A stretch of DNA of 64,000 nt from Inia geoffrensis (GCA_036417435.1 CM070911.1:6944001-7008000); one strand, 5' to 3'. Shown: positions 11,381 through 24,090, numbered from the stretch's first letter. Made by a program: numbers and translations. Notes: generated by a model from the letters alone, not told the origin.

Positions 11381-11570
11381 TTTATTTTTAAAAATATATT
11401 TATTTATTTGGTTTGTTTGTTTATTTTGGCTGTGCTGGGTCTTAGTTGTGGCATGCAGACTCTCAGTTGAGGCATGCATGCAGGATCCAGTTCCCTGACT
11501 GGGGATCAAACCCAGGCCCCCTGCATTGGGCATGCAGAGTCTTACCCACTGGACCACCAGGGAAGTACCC
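11381..11570 (-). mobile_element. short CHR-related SINE
   Basis: Reverse orientation with a T-rich end and ...GGACCACCAGGGAAGTACC at the 5' end. A perfect 16-bp target-site duplication, CCATCCAAGCCTTTTA, lies at 11365-11380 and 11571-11586. The body is shorter and more diverged than the other CHR copies. Confidence 0.88.
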
Positions 11571-11727
11571 CCATCCAAGCCTTTTAAATAAAACATCGTG
11601 ATTATTCACCTATGTTAGGGGTTTTTGTTTGCTAAATGATGATCCTTAGAGCCTTATTTTCATTTTTACATTAAGTGTAACTATTCAGACAACTCTTATT
11701 ACAAAACTATAAAATGGAGGTATTCGT

Positions 11728-11835
11728 GGGAATTCCCTGGCGGTCTAGTGGTTAGGACTTTCACTGCCGGGGCCAGGGTTCAATTCCTGGTCGGGGCACT
11801 AACATCCCACAAGCTGCGCGGTGCAGCCAAAAAAA
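11728..11835 (+). mobile_element. short CHR-related SINE (about 105 bp)
   Basis: GGGAATTCCCTGGCGGTCTA start, B box GGTTCAATTCC, ending in GGTGCAGCCAAAAAAA. The flanks GGTATTCGT and GATATTCAT may be a worn target-site duplication. It lies about 160 bp from the preceding SINE, in the opposite direction. Confidence 0.85.
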
Positions 11836-11924
11836 TGCGGATATTCATAAAGAAAATAAAATCACCGGTTATTGTATCACCCCAGAATAACCACTGCCAC
11901 TGTATTCTACTATACTCCAAAAGG

Positions 11925-12205
11925 TTTTTTTTTGTTTTTATTTTTTTTAATTGGAGTATAATTGCTTTACAATGGTGTGTTAGTTTCTGCTTTATAACAT
12001 AGTGAATCAGCTCTATGTATACATATATCCCCATGTCCCCTCCCTCTTGCGTCTCCCTCCCACCCTCCCTACCCCACCCCTCTAGGTGGTCATAAGGCAC
12101 CGAGCTGATCTCCCTGTGCCATGCGGCAGCTTCCCACTAGCTGTCTGTTTTACGTTTGGTCGTGTGTGTGTATGTCCCCGCCTCTCTCTCACTCCGTCCC
12201 AGCTC
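11925..12205 (-). mobile_element. L1 3' end, 5'-truncated
   Basis: Reverse complement of the same 3' UTR that ends the L1 at 22.1 kb: AATTGGAGTATAATTGCTTT at 11949-11968, then the C-rich block and the AGCTGATCTCCCTGTGCCAT segment. The T-run at the left is its poly(A) tail. Confidence 0.9.
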
Positions 12206-12639
12206 AGGTTTTTTATTCATGTATATGTAGAGAGAAAGGGAAAGAGTTTTATTATTTTGTTTTGCAAAAATGTGAGCTATTTCATCATTCTTTAACTTTT
12301 TAAAATCAGAATTCTACATGCATGTTAATTCAAATAAATTTATGACTTGTTATAATAAATTACAAAAATAACAAATAAAAATAAATTGCAGTCCGTTGTC
12401 TCCCCGAAATGTCTTGTTTCCAAGAGGCATTCATTTTCAACTCTTTTGCAACCTGCGTATCCCTATCGCATGCTTCTAGTACTACATCTTGATTCCCGGT
12501 TTGGGACATTAGCGATTAAATTCCCACTATGGAAGATGAAGCCTTAACTCTTTCACTCATCCTTCACTGCCCCCCTCTCCATGTAGTTACCAGCACACAA
12601 CTATGACTTTCTCATTCTCTGTCTTTCCAATATAATTTT

Positions 12640-14000
12640 TGACTGGGTCAATTTTTGGTGCTTAAATTGTAAGTGTATAAATGCTATTCAGAACTGAACC
12701 ACATAGCTCACTATGATTACTTTTTCTGTATACCTTTTGGTTTTTCCAGAGTTGATAATTGTCTTGTTATTTGTTTAGTTTTGTATTTATTTATTACTAA
12801 TCTATAACTTATTACTAATGTATCTCCACACTTCCCCTCAGTTCTGAAAATCTCTCAATTCCTCAGATATTCTGTCAATTTCATCTTCTGTAATAGACTT
12901 TCTGGAGCTTCTGAGCTGCCCTGAGCTAGAATGATGTATTTCTAGACCTGTGTCCCAGCTGTCTCTGGGATCTCTTTACCACTTTACCACTTTACCAGTC
13001 TCCAAGGATTCTGTCACCTCTCTTTTGTTAAATTTCTTATTGCCTTGATCTCACTCCATCTTCCCTCTTGGTTCACTCCCTCATTTTCGTGGAGCACCTT
13101 TTCTTATTTTGTTGAGGATATTAATATAATTTCCAACGGATTTGAAAATTTGTTTTGGCCTTGACTGTTTATATTACAGGATTTCTCCAAGTGTTTACCA
13201 AGCCTAAGAAGGCTAGTCCTGTTTAAGAATGGAGATTGAAAAGTTGATTGAAACTTTGTACCCATGATTAATCTTGTCAGCTCCGCTCCGGCTTCTTTTC
13301 TTAGTGAACCTTCAGCGTATTTTTGTCATCTTTAATTTCCCCCCCCAGCTGATCAGATTTTCCATTTGGAGGTTGTAACCCTGACTGTTCTGGGAACTGG
13401 GTGGGAAAAAGGCCCTGGGGGAGGAAGGAGTTGTCTCAATACTCAATATGTAAACGTTCACGTAATCCTCCTGTTTTCAGTAAGATACCCCTACGTCAAC
13501 TGTGTATGTGACTGACGCCCTAGCCCAGAGAGCCCTTTGTTTTACTGTCTCTAGAGGAGAAACTTCCAATTTTCTGGCAATATTGGGGAGCAGTCATTTG
13601 GCCGCATGGAGTTTGGGGAGAAGTCTGGGTGCCTAACTTCTTCTTAATCGGACTTTCAAGCAATCCTCCCAGTATTAGTCCTACTTCACTCAGTTTCCAG
13701 GGATAACTGGTTTAATCGATTCCTGAGCTTTCTTTAGAGGTCCCCAGGGGAAAATTAGATTGATTTCCGGCTTTCCCTACTGCTGGCTGTGAATCCAGCT
13801 TTCTCAGCACTGCTAAGGCAAAAATCATCCATCCATTTGCTTTCCAGCTTTTAAAATTTTATTACTGTTGTCTCCTTTTCCATGTTATTTGTTCTTGTAT
13901 TTATATCTTTTGAAAATTTCTTTATAATTGAAGTGGGACAGAACAGAGCCTAATGTTTGTTTTCAATCTGCCATCTTAACTGGAAGTCCCTACATGTTGT
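12640..14000 (-). repeat. probable old L1 5'-end relic
   Basis: The right end (CAATCTGCCATCTTAACTGG, 13968-13987) matches the reverse complement of old L1 5' regions. The rest, rich in TTCC and TCTG tracts, is less clear. Borders are approximate. Confidence 0.4.
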
Positions 14001-14082
14001 TATATATATATAATGTATATAGAAGATTTTAACATAATATTTTATGGAAATCTGTGTCCTTGTGTATTCCTTTAAAACTGTA

Positions 14083-14235
14083 GTCTTCAAACTTTAGCAT
14101 CCACCAGAATCACCTGGAGGGCTTGTTAAACCACAGACTGGTAGGTTCGATAATTTGCGACGGCTAGTAAGTTCTCTCAGGTGATGCTAATATACCTGCT
14201 CCAGGGTCTGTACCTTGAGAACCACTGATCTAAAG
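14083..14235. repeat. MER5-like DNA transposon relic
   Basis: CACCAGAATCACCTGGAGGG, GCTTGTTAAACCACAGACTG and the terminal CTTGAGAACCACTGATCT are the recognisable MER5 landmarks. It lies in intron 6. Confidence 0.75.
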
Positions 14236-14376
14236 CATTGTGTAAATTGTTATGCACTGCTCCCTTGCATGGAGTTATTTAATTACATTTCTATTCCAGT
14301 CATTTGGTTGTTTGAAGTTTTTGTCTTATTATAAACAGTGTTGCCACAACATGCCTTGACCCTGAATCTTTGCATG

Positions 14377-14583
14377 TTTTTTTTTTTTTCTGCGGTACGC
14401 GGGCCTCTTACTGCTGTGGCCTCTCCCGTTGCGGAGCACAGGCTCCGGACGCGCAGGCTCAGCGGCCATGGCTCACGGGCCCAGCCGCTCCGCGGCACGT
14501 GGGATCCTCCCGGACCGGGGCACGAACCCATGTCCCCTGCATCGGCAGGCGGACTCCCAACCACTGCGCCATCAGGGAAGCCC
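14377..14583 (-). mobile_element. CHR-type SINE (about 205-bp class)
   Basis: Reverse orientation: poly(T), CTGCGGTACGCGGGCCTCTT, to the 5' end GCGCCATCAGGGAAGCCC. I found no convincing target-site duplication. Confidence 0.92.
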
Positions 14584-14879
14584 GGAAAAGGGGATTTTGA
14601 GGGATAATTTGGAGAGTTTTTGCCCAAGAAAGCTTGGAGTTTCTCAGGGTCATTCCTCATCCTGCTTTTTAAATCTACCCTCACTCCTTGCTTTAAACAC
14701 CAGTTATGTCCTGACAACCCTAAAATTCCTATCTCTTGCCCATCCTCTCAACAATAGGATTTTTTTATATTCAGCTACCTACTCAACATTTCTGTTTGTA
14801 TGCTTAATAAAATCTTACACTTGTGCAATTCTGATGTCTTGATTTCTCTCGTCAAACCTGATCTTTTGCCATCTTCCTT

Positions 14880-15715
14880 GTCTCAGTAACTGGCATCTCC
14901 ATTCTTCTTGTTGCTCAGTCCAAAACCCTTAGAATCCTACTTGTCTTCTTTTCTCATTCTTCACATCCAGTCCATCAGTAAATCCTCTTGACTCTGCTTT
15001 CAAAATATGTCCAGAATCCAGCCACATCTCACCATCTGTAGGGTCACCGCTACAGTACAAGTGCCCATCGTTGTCGACCTGGAATCGTGGTCTCCCGTGT
15101 GCCCACCCCAGCTCCACTCTTCATAGCAGCCAGGGGAAACTTTTAAAACCATAAATGAGATCATGTAGCTCTTCTGTTTAAAACTCTCCAGAAACTTCTT
15201 ACGTACTTAGAAGAAAATCTGAAGTACAAATCATGACCAACAAAGCCCTTTAGCAATATGGTTTCTTACTCTCTCCTGTCATGTCTTAACACTTTCCCCT
15301 CACCCGTGGTGCTCTCGCCACACTGGCTTCCTTGATGTTCCTTCAAGCTGACTCTGCTAATGTACTTGGTGTTCCTCTCCAGATCCTTAAGACTTATTCT
15401 CTGATTTCATTCAGGTCTCTGCTCAGATGTCACTTCCCCAAAGAGGCTTCTCTGACCACCTGTGTAAAATAGCACATGTCTCTTCCCTTCCCATCATTTT
15501 GTATGCTGCTCCAGTGCTATTCATCTGTGTTGTGCTTAACCACTGTCTGCAAATTTTTGTTGGGGAGGGCGTTTATTTACTGTCTCTCACTACTAGTATG
15601 TAGGTTTTAGGAGAGATGAGAGACTGTACACTGTCATTTCCCCAGAGCTAGAAGAGTGGCACAAAGAATGAGGTGGATAAGTATTTGTGGAATGAATGAG
15701 TTGAGGATGGAATAA
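14880..15715 (+). repeat. L2 LINE 3' part
   Basis: Landmarks in order: AACTCTCCAGAAACTTCTTA, CACTGGCTTCCTTGATGTTC, TCAGGTCTCTGCTCAGATGT, CCCCAAAGAGGCTTCTCTGA and the terminal GGAATGAATGAGTTGA. The middle shows the usual L2 decay. It lies in intron 6. Confidence 0.8.
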
Positions 15716-16150
15716 TGCCCCGTGGGGGAAGATGCCTGGAGGATGGGAGTGGGAGGGGGTGCTGCCTTAGCTAGTGTTTGGAGAGCCTCTCAGAGAAAGG
15801 GACATGTGAGTTGAGGCGTGACTCAAAGGAACTACACATTTTTTGCTTTGTAATTGTTTGTCCTTTTATTTATTTGAAAAATTGTTCCTGTTAACTATAC
15901 AAAAATTCAAACAAGACAAATCCCTCCTTGGAATCTCAACTCATCCGACTCCCACAAAGAATGAGCAGTTACCTTTTTGGCCTATTTTCTTCTGAATCGT
16001 TATTGCCCTTTATTGCCAAATTGTTCTTTGTAAAGATTATATCAGTAATCTAAAGATACTTAAGATACCTCTTTGGATTTTGCTGTTTTTCTTCCTTGTT
16101 GTCCAAAAATAGTTGCTTGTACTTTTAAAAATTTCCCTTTGTCCTTTTAG

Positions 16151-16307
16151 AAACGGCATCTGTCTGTTCTGGATCTCTTGACGGAGTTGAGTATTCACTG
16201 CGAAAGGAGAAGGGAATTGTGAAGATGACTGTGCCACGGACGCTAGCTTTCTGCTACCTGTCATTGCTTTGGCAGAGAGAGACAATCACTCTTGCGGATC
16301 TTCTGAG
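16151..16307 (+). CDS. TAF1B: TAF1B exon 7
   Basis: 157 nt, acceptor TGTCCTTTTAG, donor GTAAGC. The first two bases finish a Glu codon and the last two bases begin an Arg codon. It encodes ETASVCSGSLDGVEYSLRKE through TLAFCYLSLLWQRETITLAD and LL, about residues 185-237. The leucine-rich part is a conserved helix of the first cyclin-like fold. Near its start it seems to have one residue more than the human protein as I recall it (ETASV against ETSV), which partly explains the two-residue longer total. Confidence 0.97.
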
Positions 16308-16954
16308 GTAAGCTGGGCCTCTCGTATAATGCTGCTTTTACTGACTATCTGTGTGCACTAGGAGACAACCTTGGATATTTTGGATTTTACAAGGAGGCTT
16401 AAATTAAGGAAGGGAAAGATTGGGCAGTCTGAATTCTAACTCTGAAATTTAATTCTCCTTGGGCTAATAATTCATCTCCTTGGCTTCCTTATTTATGTAG
16501 TGGAAATAATATTTATCTTACAATGGGGTATTAGAAAATTAATTATCTAATATGAGTAAAGTGCTTTGAAGATGAAAAGTGACATTTAATTACCTGAGTA
16601 GTATTATTAAGTGTTTTTCACTTTTGAGAGAGAAGATGAACAGATGACCTTTATATTCGCAAATGTTATTAGTAGTCACACAAAAGCATACATTGGTATT
16701 GTTAAGAGCTAAAATATAGGTTGTGTTTATAAGCCAAAATTAAAAACAAAGCTATTAAAAGAACCTGTTATGTAGATAGTCAGCATTTACATTTTTCAAG
16801 GTAATCTGCCGTCTTTTATAGTTAATGAATAAATTATGCCGTTCTGTGTAAGAATTTCTCATTAAATAGAAGATGTGCCAAAATCATTAATGTGTTAATT
16901 TTCCCTTGCTTAATATGTGTTCTAAATAATAACATTTGAGGTTTTTTTTAGTGT
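16308..16954. other. start of intron 7, nothing recognised
   Basis: AT-rich intronic DNA between exon 7 and the MIR at 16.95 kb. No element or motif could be supported. Confidence 0.5.
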
Positions 16955-17215
16955 GTAGAGTGATTTTAAGAGCACAGATTTAGAGCCAGACTCCTGAGTT
17001 CAAATCCTGGCTCTGCCACTTATGTGTTATAGGACCTTGAGTAAGTTATTTAATTTCTCTCTGCCTCTGTTTCTTCATTGGTAAAATGAGTCTAATAAGA
17101 ATATCTACCTCAGAGGGTTTGAGACTATTTTCAATAATTAGTAACTACATGAAAAGCACATAGTGCCTGGCACATAATAAGAACTCAATGCTGGTATTGT
17201 TGTTTATGTTTTCTT
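16955..17215 (+). repeat. MIR SINE, nearly full length
   Basis: Well-preserved MIR: GAGCACAGATTTAGAGCCAG, CAAATCCTGGCTCTGCCACT, GACCTTGAGTAAGTTATTTA, CTGTTTCTTCATTGGTAAAA, then AGTGCCTGGCACATAATAAG. It lies in intron 7 just before the L1. Confidence 0.9.
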
Positions 17216-17697
17216 CATCTTCATCATCATTATAGTCACTAGGCCCTTTGATTAAGTAAAATACCTCTGGTAAATGAGGATAGTGCCTTTGAATTTGGCC
17301 ACATCAACCAAATAACAAGGCTTTTCTCAGATGTGATTAATAGTACATGCAAGTTGAAAACTTCCCTAATATGGAAAAGGAAATAGTCATGTCCAGGAAG
17401 CACTGAGAGTCCCATACAGGATAAATCCAAGGAGAAACACGCCAAGACACATTAATCAAACTGTCAAAAATTAAATACAGAGAAAAAATACTAAAAGCAG
17501 CGAGGGAAAAGCAACAAATTACGTACATAGGAATCCCCATAAGGTTAACAGCTGATCTTTCAGCAGAAACTCTGCAAGCCAGAAGGGAGTGGCAGGACCT
17601 ATTTAAAGTGATGAAGGAGAAAAACCTGTAACCAAGATTACTCTACCCAGCAAGGATCTCATTCAGATTCGACAGAGAAATTAAACCCTTTACAGAC

Positions 17698-17900
17698 GGG
17701 CTTCCCTGGTGGCGCAGTGGTTGAGAGTCCACCTGCCGATGCAGGGGACGCAGGTTTGTGTCCCGGTCCGGGAAGATCCCACGTGCCGCGGAGCAGCTGG
17801 GCCCGTGAGCCATGGCCGCTGAGCCCGCGCGTCCGGAGCCTGTGCTCCGCAACGGGAGAGGCCACAACAGTGAGAGACCCACGTACCGCAAAAAAAAAAA
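17698..17900 (+). mobile_element. CHR-type SINE nested in the L1
   Basis: GGGCTTCCCTGGTGGCGCAG to an A tail. The target-site duplication, AAACCCTTTACAGAC (17683-17697) / AAACCTTTACAGAC (17901-17914), consists of L1 sequence, so the SINE landed after the L1. Confidence 0.95.
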
Positions 17901-18037
17901 AAACCTTTACAGACAAGCAAAAGCTAAGAGAATTCAGCACCAACAAACCAGCTTTATAACAAATGCTAAAGGAACGTCTCTAGGCAGGAAACACAAGAGA
18001 AAGACTTACAATAACAAACCCAGAACAATTAAGAAAA

Positions 18038-21000
18038 TGGTAATAGGAACATACATATCGATAACTACCTTAAATGTAAATATGCTCCAACCAAAAGACA
18101 TAGACTGGCTGAATGGATACAAAAACAAGACCCGTATATATGCTGTCTGCAAGAGACCCACTTCAGACCTAGGGACACATACAAACTGAAAGTGAGGGGA
18201 TGGAAAAGATATTCCATGCAACTGGAAATCAGAAGGAAGCTGGAGTAGCAATTCTCATATCAGACAAAATAGATGCTAAAATAAAGACTATTACAAGACA
18301 CAAAGAAGGACACTGCATAATGATAAGGGGATCAATCCAAGAAGAAGTATAACAATTGTAAATACTTATGTACCCAACATAGGAGTACCTCAATGCATAA
18401 GGCAAATGCTAACAGCCATAAAAGGGGAAATTGACAGTAACACAGTCATAGTAGGGGACTTTAACCAATGGACAGATCACCCACAATGAAAATAAATAAG
18501 GAAACACAAGCTTTAAATGATACATTAAACAAGATGGACTTAATTGATATTTACAGGACATTCCATCCAAAAACAACAGAACACACTTTCTTCTTAAATG
18601 CTCATGGAACGTTCTCCAGCATAGATCATGTCTTGGGTCGCAAATCAAGCCTTGGTAAATTTAAGAAAACTGAAGGTGTATCAAGTATCTTTTCTGACCA
18701 CAGCGCTCTGAGACTAGATATCAATTACAGGAAAAAAGCTGTAAAAAATACAAACACATGGAGGCCAAACAGTACGCTACTACATAACCAAGAGATCAGT
18801 GAAGAAATCAAAGAGGAAATTTAAAAATACCTAGAAACAAAGGACAATGAAAACACAATGACCCAAAACCTATGAGATGCAGCAGAAGCAGTTCTAAGAG
18901 GGAAGTTTATAGCAATACAATCCTACCTCAAGAAACATCTCAAACAACCTAACCTTACACCTAAAACAATTAGAGAAAGAAGAACAAACAAAACCCAAAG
19001 TTAGCAGAAGGAAAGAACTCATAAAGCTCAGATCAGAAATAACTGAAAAAGAAATGAAGGAAATGATAGCAAAGATCAATAAAACTAAAAGCTGGTTCTT
19101 TGAGAAGATAAATAAAATTGATAAACCATTAGCCAGACTCAGGAAAAAGGGAAAAGACTCAAATCAACAGAATTAGAGATGAAAAAGGAGAAGTAACAAC
19201 TGACACTGCAGAAATACAAAGGACCGTGAGAGATTACTACAGGCAACTATATGCCAATGAAATGGACAACCTGGAAGAAATGGACACATTCTTAGAAAAG
19301 CACAACCTTCTGAGACTGAACCAGGAAGAAATAGAAAATATGAACAGACCAATCACAAGTACTGAAATTGAAACTGTGATTAAAAGTCTTCCAACAAACA
19401 AAAGCCCAGGACCAGATGGCTTCACAGGCGAACTCTATCAAACATTTAGAGAAGAGCTAACACCTATCTTTCTCAAACTCTTCCAAAATATAGCAGAGGG
19501 AGGAACACTCCCAAACTCATTCTACGAGGCCACCATCACCCTGATACCAAACCCAGACAAAGATGTTACAAAAAAGGAAAGCTACAGGCCAATATCACTG
19601 ATGACCATAGATGCAAAAATCCTCAACAAAATACTAGCAAACAGAATCCAGCAGCTCATTAAAAGGATCATACACCATGATCAAGTGGGGTTTATCCCAG
19701 GAATGCAAGGACTCTTCATTATACGCAAATCAATCAATGTGATACACCATATTAACAAATTGAAGGATATAAACCATGTGATAATCTCAATAGATGCAGA
19801 AAAAGCTTTTGAAAGAATTCAACACCCATTTATGATAAAAACACTCCAGAAAGTAGGCATAGAGGGAACTTACCTCAACATAATAAAGGCCATATATGAC
19901 AAACACACAGCCAACAACATTCTCAGTGGTGAAAAACTGAAAGCATTTCCACTAAGATCAGGAACAAGACAAGACTGACCACTCTCACCACTATTATTCA
20001 ACATAGTTTTGGAAGTTTTAGCCACAGCAGTCAGGGAAGAAAAAGAAATAAAAGGAATCCAAATCGGAAAAGAAGAAATAAAACTGTCACTGTTTGCAGA
20101 TGACATGATACTATACATAGAGAATCCTAAAGATGCTACCAGAAAACTACTGGATCTCATCAATGAGTTTGGTAAAGTAGCAGGATACAAAATTAATGCA
20201 CAGAAATCTCTTGCATTCCTATACACTAATGCTGAAAAGTCTGAAAGAGAAATTAAGGAAACATTCCCATTTACCATTGCAACATAAAGAATAAAATACC
20301 TAGGAATAAACCTACCTAAGGAGACAAAAGACCTGTATGCAAAAAACTATAAGACATGATGAAAGAAATTAAAGATGATACAAAACAGATGGAGAGATAC
20401 ACCATGTTCTTGGATTGGAAGAATCAACATTGTGGAAATGATTATACTACCCAAAGCAATCTACAGATTCAGTGCAATCCCTATCAAACTACCAATGGCA
20501 TTTTCCCCAGAACTAGAACAAAAAAATTCACAATTTGCATGGAAACACAAAAGACCCCAAATAGCCAAAGCAGTCTTGAGAAAGAAAAATGGAGCTGAAG
20601 GAATCAGGCTCCCAGATTTCAGACTATACTACAAAGCTACAGTAATCAAGACAGTATGGTACTGGCACAAAAACAGAAATATAGATCAATGGAACAGGAT
20701 AGAAAGCCCAGAGATAAACCCATACACATATGGTCACCTTATCATTGATAAAGGAGGGAAGAATATACAATGGAGAAAAGACAGCCTCTTCAATAAGTGG
20801 TGCTGGGAAAACTGGACAGTTACATGTAAAAGAATGAAATTAGAACACTGCCTAACACCATACACAAAAATAAACTCAAAATGGATTAAAGACCTAAATG
20901 TAAGGCCAGACACTATAAAACTCTTAGAGGAAAACATAGGCAGAACACTCTTTGACATACATCACAGCAAGATCCTTTTTGACCCACCTCCTAGAGAAAT

Positions 21001-21552
21001 GGAAATAAAAACAAAAATAAACAAATGGGACCTAATGAAACTTAAAAGCTTTTGCACAGCAAAGGAAACCATAAACAAGACGAAAAGACAACCCTCAGAA
21101 TGAGAGAAAATATTTGCAAATGAAGCAACTGACAAAGGATTAATCTCCAAAATATACAAGCAGCTCATGCAGCTCAATATCAAAAAAACAACCCAATCCA
21201 AAAATGAGCAGAAGACCTAAATAGACATTTCTCCAAAGAAGATATACAGATTGCCAACAAACACATGAAAGGATGCTCAACATCACTAATCATTAGAGAA
21301 ATGCAAATCAAAACTACAATGAGATATCATCTCACACTGGTCAGAATGGCCATCATCAAAAAATCTACAAACAATAAATGCTGGATAGGGTATGGAGAAA
21401 TGGGAACCCTCCTGCACTGTTGGTGGGAAAGTAGATTGATACAGCCACTATGGAGAACAGTATGGAGGTTCCTTAAAAAACTAAAAACAGAACTACCATA
21501 TGACTCAGCAGTCCCACTACTGGTCTTACACCCTGAGCAAACCATAATTTAA
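18038..21552 (+). pseudogene. L1 ORF2 (endonuclease and reverse transcriptase), broken
   Basis: Open pieces in several frames together cover an L1 ORF2: endonuclease (about 18038-18820), linker, reverse transcriptase (19226-20290, with [32 protein letters not shown] and LFADDMILY), and the C-terminal part (20375-21103 and 21265-21552). Small indels and stops separate the pieces. It is a mobile-element gene relic with no host role to infer. Confidence 0.93.
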
Positions 21553-22237
21553 AAAGAGTCATGTACCACAATGTTCATTGCTGCACTGTTTACAATACCC
21601 AGGACATGGAAGCAACCTAAGTGTCCATCGACAGATGAATGGATAAGGAAGATGTGGCACATATATACAATGGACTATTATTCAGTCATAAAAAAAAATT
21701 GAGTTATTTGTAGTGAGGTGGATGGACCTAGAGACTGTCCTACAGAGTGAAGTAAGTCAGAAAGAGAAAAACAAATACTGTATGCTAACATACATATATG
21801 GAATATTTTTTAAAAATTGGTTCTGAAGAACCTAGGGGCTGGAGAGGAATAAAGACGCAGACGTAGATAATGGACTTGAAGACACGGGGAGGGGGAAGGG
21901 TAAGCTGGGACGAAGTGAGAGAGTGGCATGGACATATATACACTACCAAATGTAAAATAGATAGCTAGTGGGAGGCAGCTGCATAGCACAGGGAGATCAG
22001 CTCGTGCTTTGAGACCACCTAGAGGGGTGAGATAGGGAGGGTGGGAGGGAGATGCAAGAGGGAGGGGGTATGGGGTTATATGTGTAAGTATAGCTGATTC
22101 ACTTTGTTATACAAGCAGAAACTAACACCATTGTAAAGCAATTATACTCCAATAAAGATGTTTAAAAGAACACACAAAAAGCAGTACATGCAGAGAGTCC
22201 ATGATTCAGTGAATTTTACTGTTACGCTAAAAACCTT

Positions 22238-22576
22238 GGGGCTTCCCTGGTGGCGCAGTGGTTAAGAATCTGCCTGCCAGTGCAAGGGACACGGGTTCGA
22301 GCCCTGGCCCAGGAAGATCCCACATGCCATGGAGTAACTAAGCCCATGTGCCACAACTACTGAGCCTGAGCTCTAAAGCCCGCAAGCCACAACTACTGAG
22401 CCTACATGCCACAGCTCCTGAAGCCTGCGTGCCTAGAGCCCGTGCTCTGCAACAAGAGAAGACGCGACAATGAGAAACCTGCGCGCTGCAACAAAGAGTA
22501 GCCGCTGCTCACCTCAACTAGAGAAAGCCCATGCACAGCAGTGAAGACCCAACACAGCCAAAAATAAAATAAAGAA
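22238..22576 (+). mobile_element. CHR-type SINE (long class)
   Basis: GGGGCTTCCCTGGTGGCGCA to CAGCCAAAAATAAAATAAAG. The target-site duplication is weak (AAAACCT before, GAAACCT after). It starts only 56 bp after the L1. Confidence 0.92.
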
Positions 22577-22724
22577 ACAGAAACCTCAGCTTGTTCTGTA
22601 TGCCCTCATTGGGTGATCTCATCCTTTCCCAAGGCTTTAATTACCATCTATACGATGATGATTCCCAAATCTGGATTTCCAGCCTAGACTTGTCTAATGA
22701 GGGCCAGACCCAGGTATTCATATA

Positions 22725-23060
22725 TTGACCTGCCTTCTGGACACTCCTTCATCATCCTTCTCCTCACTCCAGCTCCTCCTCTGGTGTTTCCTTTCTTCAT
22801 AAATACCTGTGCCGTGTTGCATCCCATACAGCCACCTGAGGCTCATCCTTGACTCTCCTCTCTCTACATATAGTTAATAGAGTTAATCATTATGTCCTCT
22901 CAATTATACTTCCAAAATAAGTCTCAAACGATTTTTCCCCGATTCCCTCTATCTTCACTTGGGTTACTTAGCAGCCTTCCAAGTGAGCCTTGTGCCACTC
23001 CTGTCCATTTCCTCCTGAAAACGAGAGGGATCTTAATAGAAACCGCAGTCTGATCATGTC
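22725..23060 (+). repeat. L2 LINE fragment
   Basis: CATCCTTGACTCTCCTCTCT, GTGAGCCTTGTGCCACTCC and CTGATCATGTCCCTGGAGCT are L2 landmarks. A further fragment (GCATGTCACTTCCCTGTTTA, about 23745-23850) may belong to the same copy, split by later sequence. Confidence 0.65.
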
Positions 23061-23224
23061 CCTGGAGCTGGATAACAGGGTTAGCCATCCTACGCAGGGC
23101 CGTCTGTAAGGGGGTAATGCAACTCTCCTAGAAATCTCACAAGATGGAGAAAGTAATATTTGCCCGAAAATTCTTCTCAGGGAGAATATTGTATGTGGTT
23201 GGAAGGATGGGGTAAGATCCTGCA

Positions 23225-23330
23225 CCTTTGTCTATCTGTCTCTCTCTCTCTCCCCCATCTCCTTCTGCCTCTCTCCCCACCCCTCTGTCTCCCTGTTTCC
23301 TTTCCTCCCTCTTTCCTCCCAAGGGGAATT
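23225..23330. repeat. CT-rich low-complexity tract
   Basis: About 100 bp almost wholly C and T (CTGTCTCTCTCTCTCTCCCC and similar). It lies in intron 7. Confidence 0.85.
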
Positions 23331-23491
23331 CCCTTCGAGGAGATTAGATCTGGTTAGCTGGAGGGCTTTTATTTTGCCCTGTGGGACATACAAATTTGGG
23401 ACCCAGTTTAACTGCTTGGAGCAGTAGGAAAAAAGAGTTCACCGCTGATCCCCTCTCTCTGCTTTTCTTGGAAAAGAGCTCTAAGTCACAG

Positions 23492-23690
23492 GTTCTTCTC
23501 AAAGTGTGGTCCCCCAAACAACAGCGTCAGCATCACCCAGTGATTTGTTAGAAATGTAAATTCTTGGACCCATTCTAACCTTCTGAATCAGAAACTCTGG
23601 AGACAGGGACTGGTAGTCCCTGTTTTAATAAGCCCTCCAGGGGATTCTAATGGATGCTAAAGTTTGAGAACTACTATTGAAAAACTACTT
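23492..23690. repeat. MER5-like DNA transposon relic
   Basis: TTCTCAAAGTGTGGTCCCCC, GTCAGCATCACCCAGTGATT, GTTAGAAATGTAAATTCTTG and the end AAGTTTGAGAACTACTATTG match MER5A in order. Well preserved. Confidence 0.85.
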
Positions 23691-23889
23691 AAAGAACAAT
23701 GATTTGAAGGGAATACATTATTAGCCTGGCCCCAATACCCATACATTTTATACTGATCCTGCATGTCACTTCCCTGTTTAAATCCTTTAGCAGCATCCGT
23801 CATCCTTAGGATAAATTCATAACCCTTAGATAGCCTTTAAAGAACCCTACCTACCTAACAATAACAATAATAATAAATAAAAATAGCCA

Positions 23890-24090
23890 ACATGTATTTG
23901 TTCCACAAATATTCATTGAATACCTACTATACACAGGTGTTGTTCTAGAGTCTAGACGCCTGAAATACAGTTGTGAACCTTATATAGATCAAGTCCCTGC
24001 TCTCGTGAAGTTTTAGACTAGAGGAGGAAACAGATGAGCAAATACACAAATAAATTAAAAAACGATCAGTGAAGTGCTGTTCAGAAGATT
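23890..24090. repeat. old mammal-wide repeat, left part
   Basis: TTCATTGAATACCTACTATA, AAGTCCCTGCTCTCGTGAAG and AGAGGAGGAAACAGATGAGC belong to a widely scattered ancient repeat whose family I cannot name. It continues beyond the SINE at 24105 to about 24620. Confidence 0.5.

Larger units (their letters stand above)
17354..22182 (+). mobile_element. L1 retrotransposon, 5'-truncated and inactive
   Basis: About 4.6 kb of L1 plus a nested SINE: end of the ORF1 region, all of the ORF2 region and the 3' UTR. ORF2 starts near 18038 with an endonuclease domain (VIGTYISITTLNVN...). The reverse transcriptase spans about 19226-20290, with the catalytic FADD motif at 20093-20104, and a C-terminal region follows to about 21550. 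It ends in CAATTATACTCCAATAAAGA. The flanks AGTACATGCAAG (17342-17353) and AGTACATGCAGA (22183-22194) look like the target-site duplication. Several frameshifts and stops kill it, for example a TGA at 19976-19978 in the conserved GTRQG motif. Its 3' UTR matches the type found in whales and other even-toed ungulates. Confidence 0.95.

Noticed and set aside
14283..14842. Long open frames of about 137-144 codons on both strands
   Set aside because: Both run through the GC-rich CHR SINE at 14377-14583, and the same artefact appears at every such SINE (for example 50285 and 56918). They are translations of the repeat.
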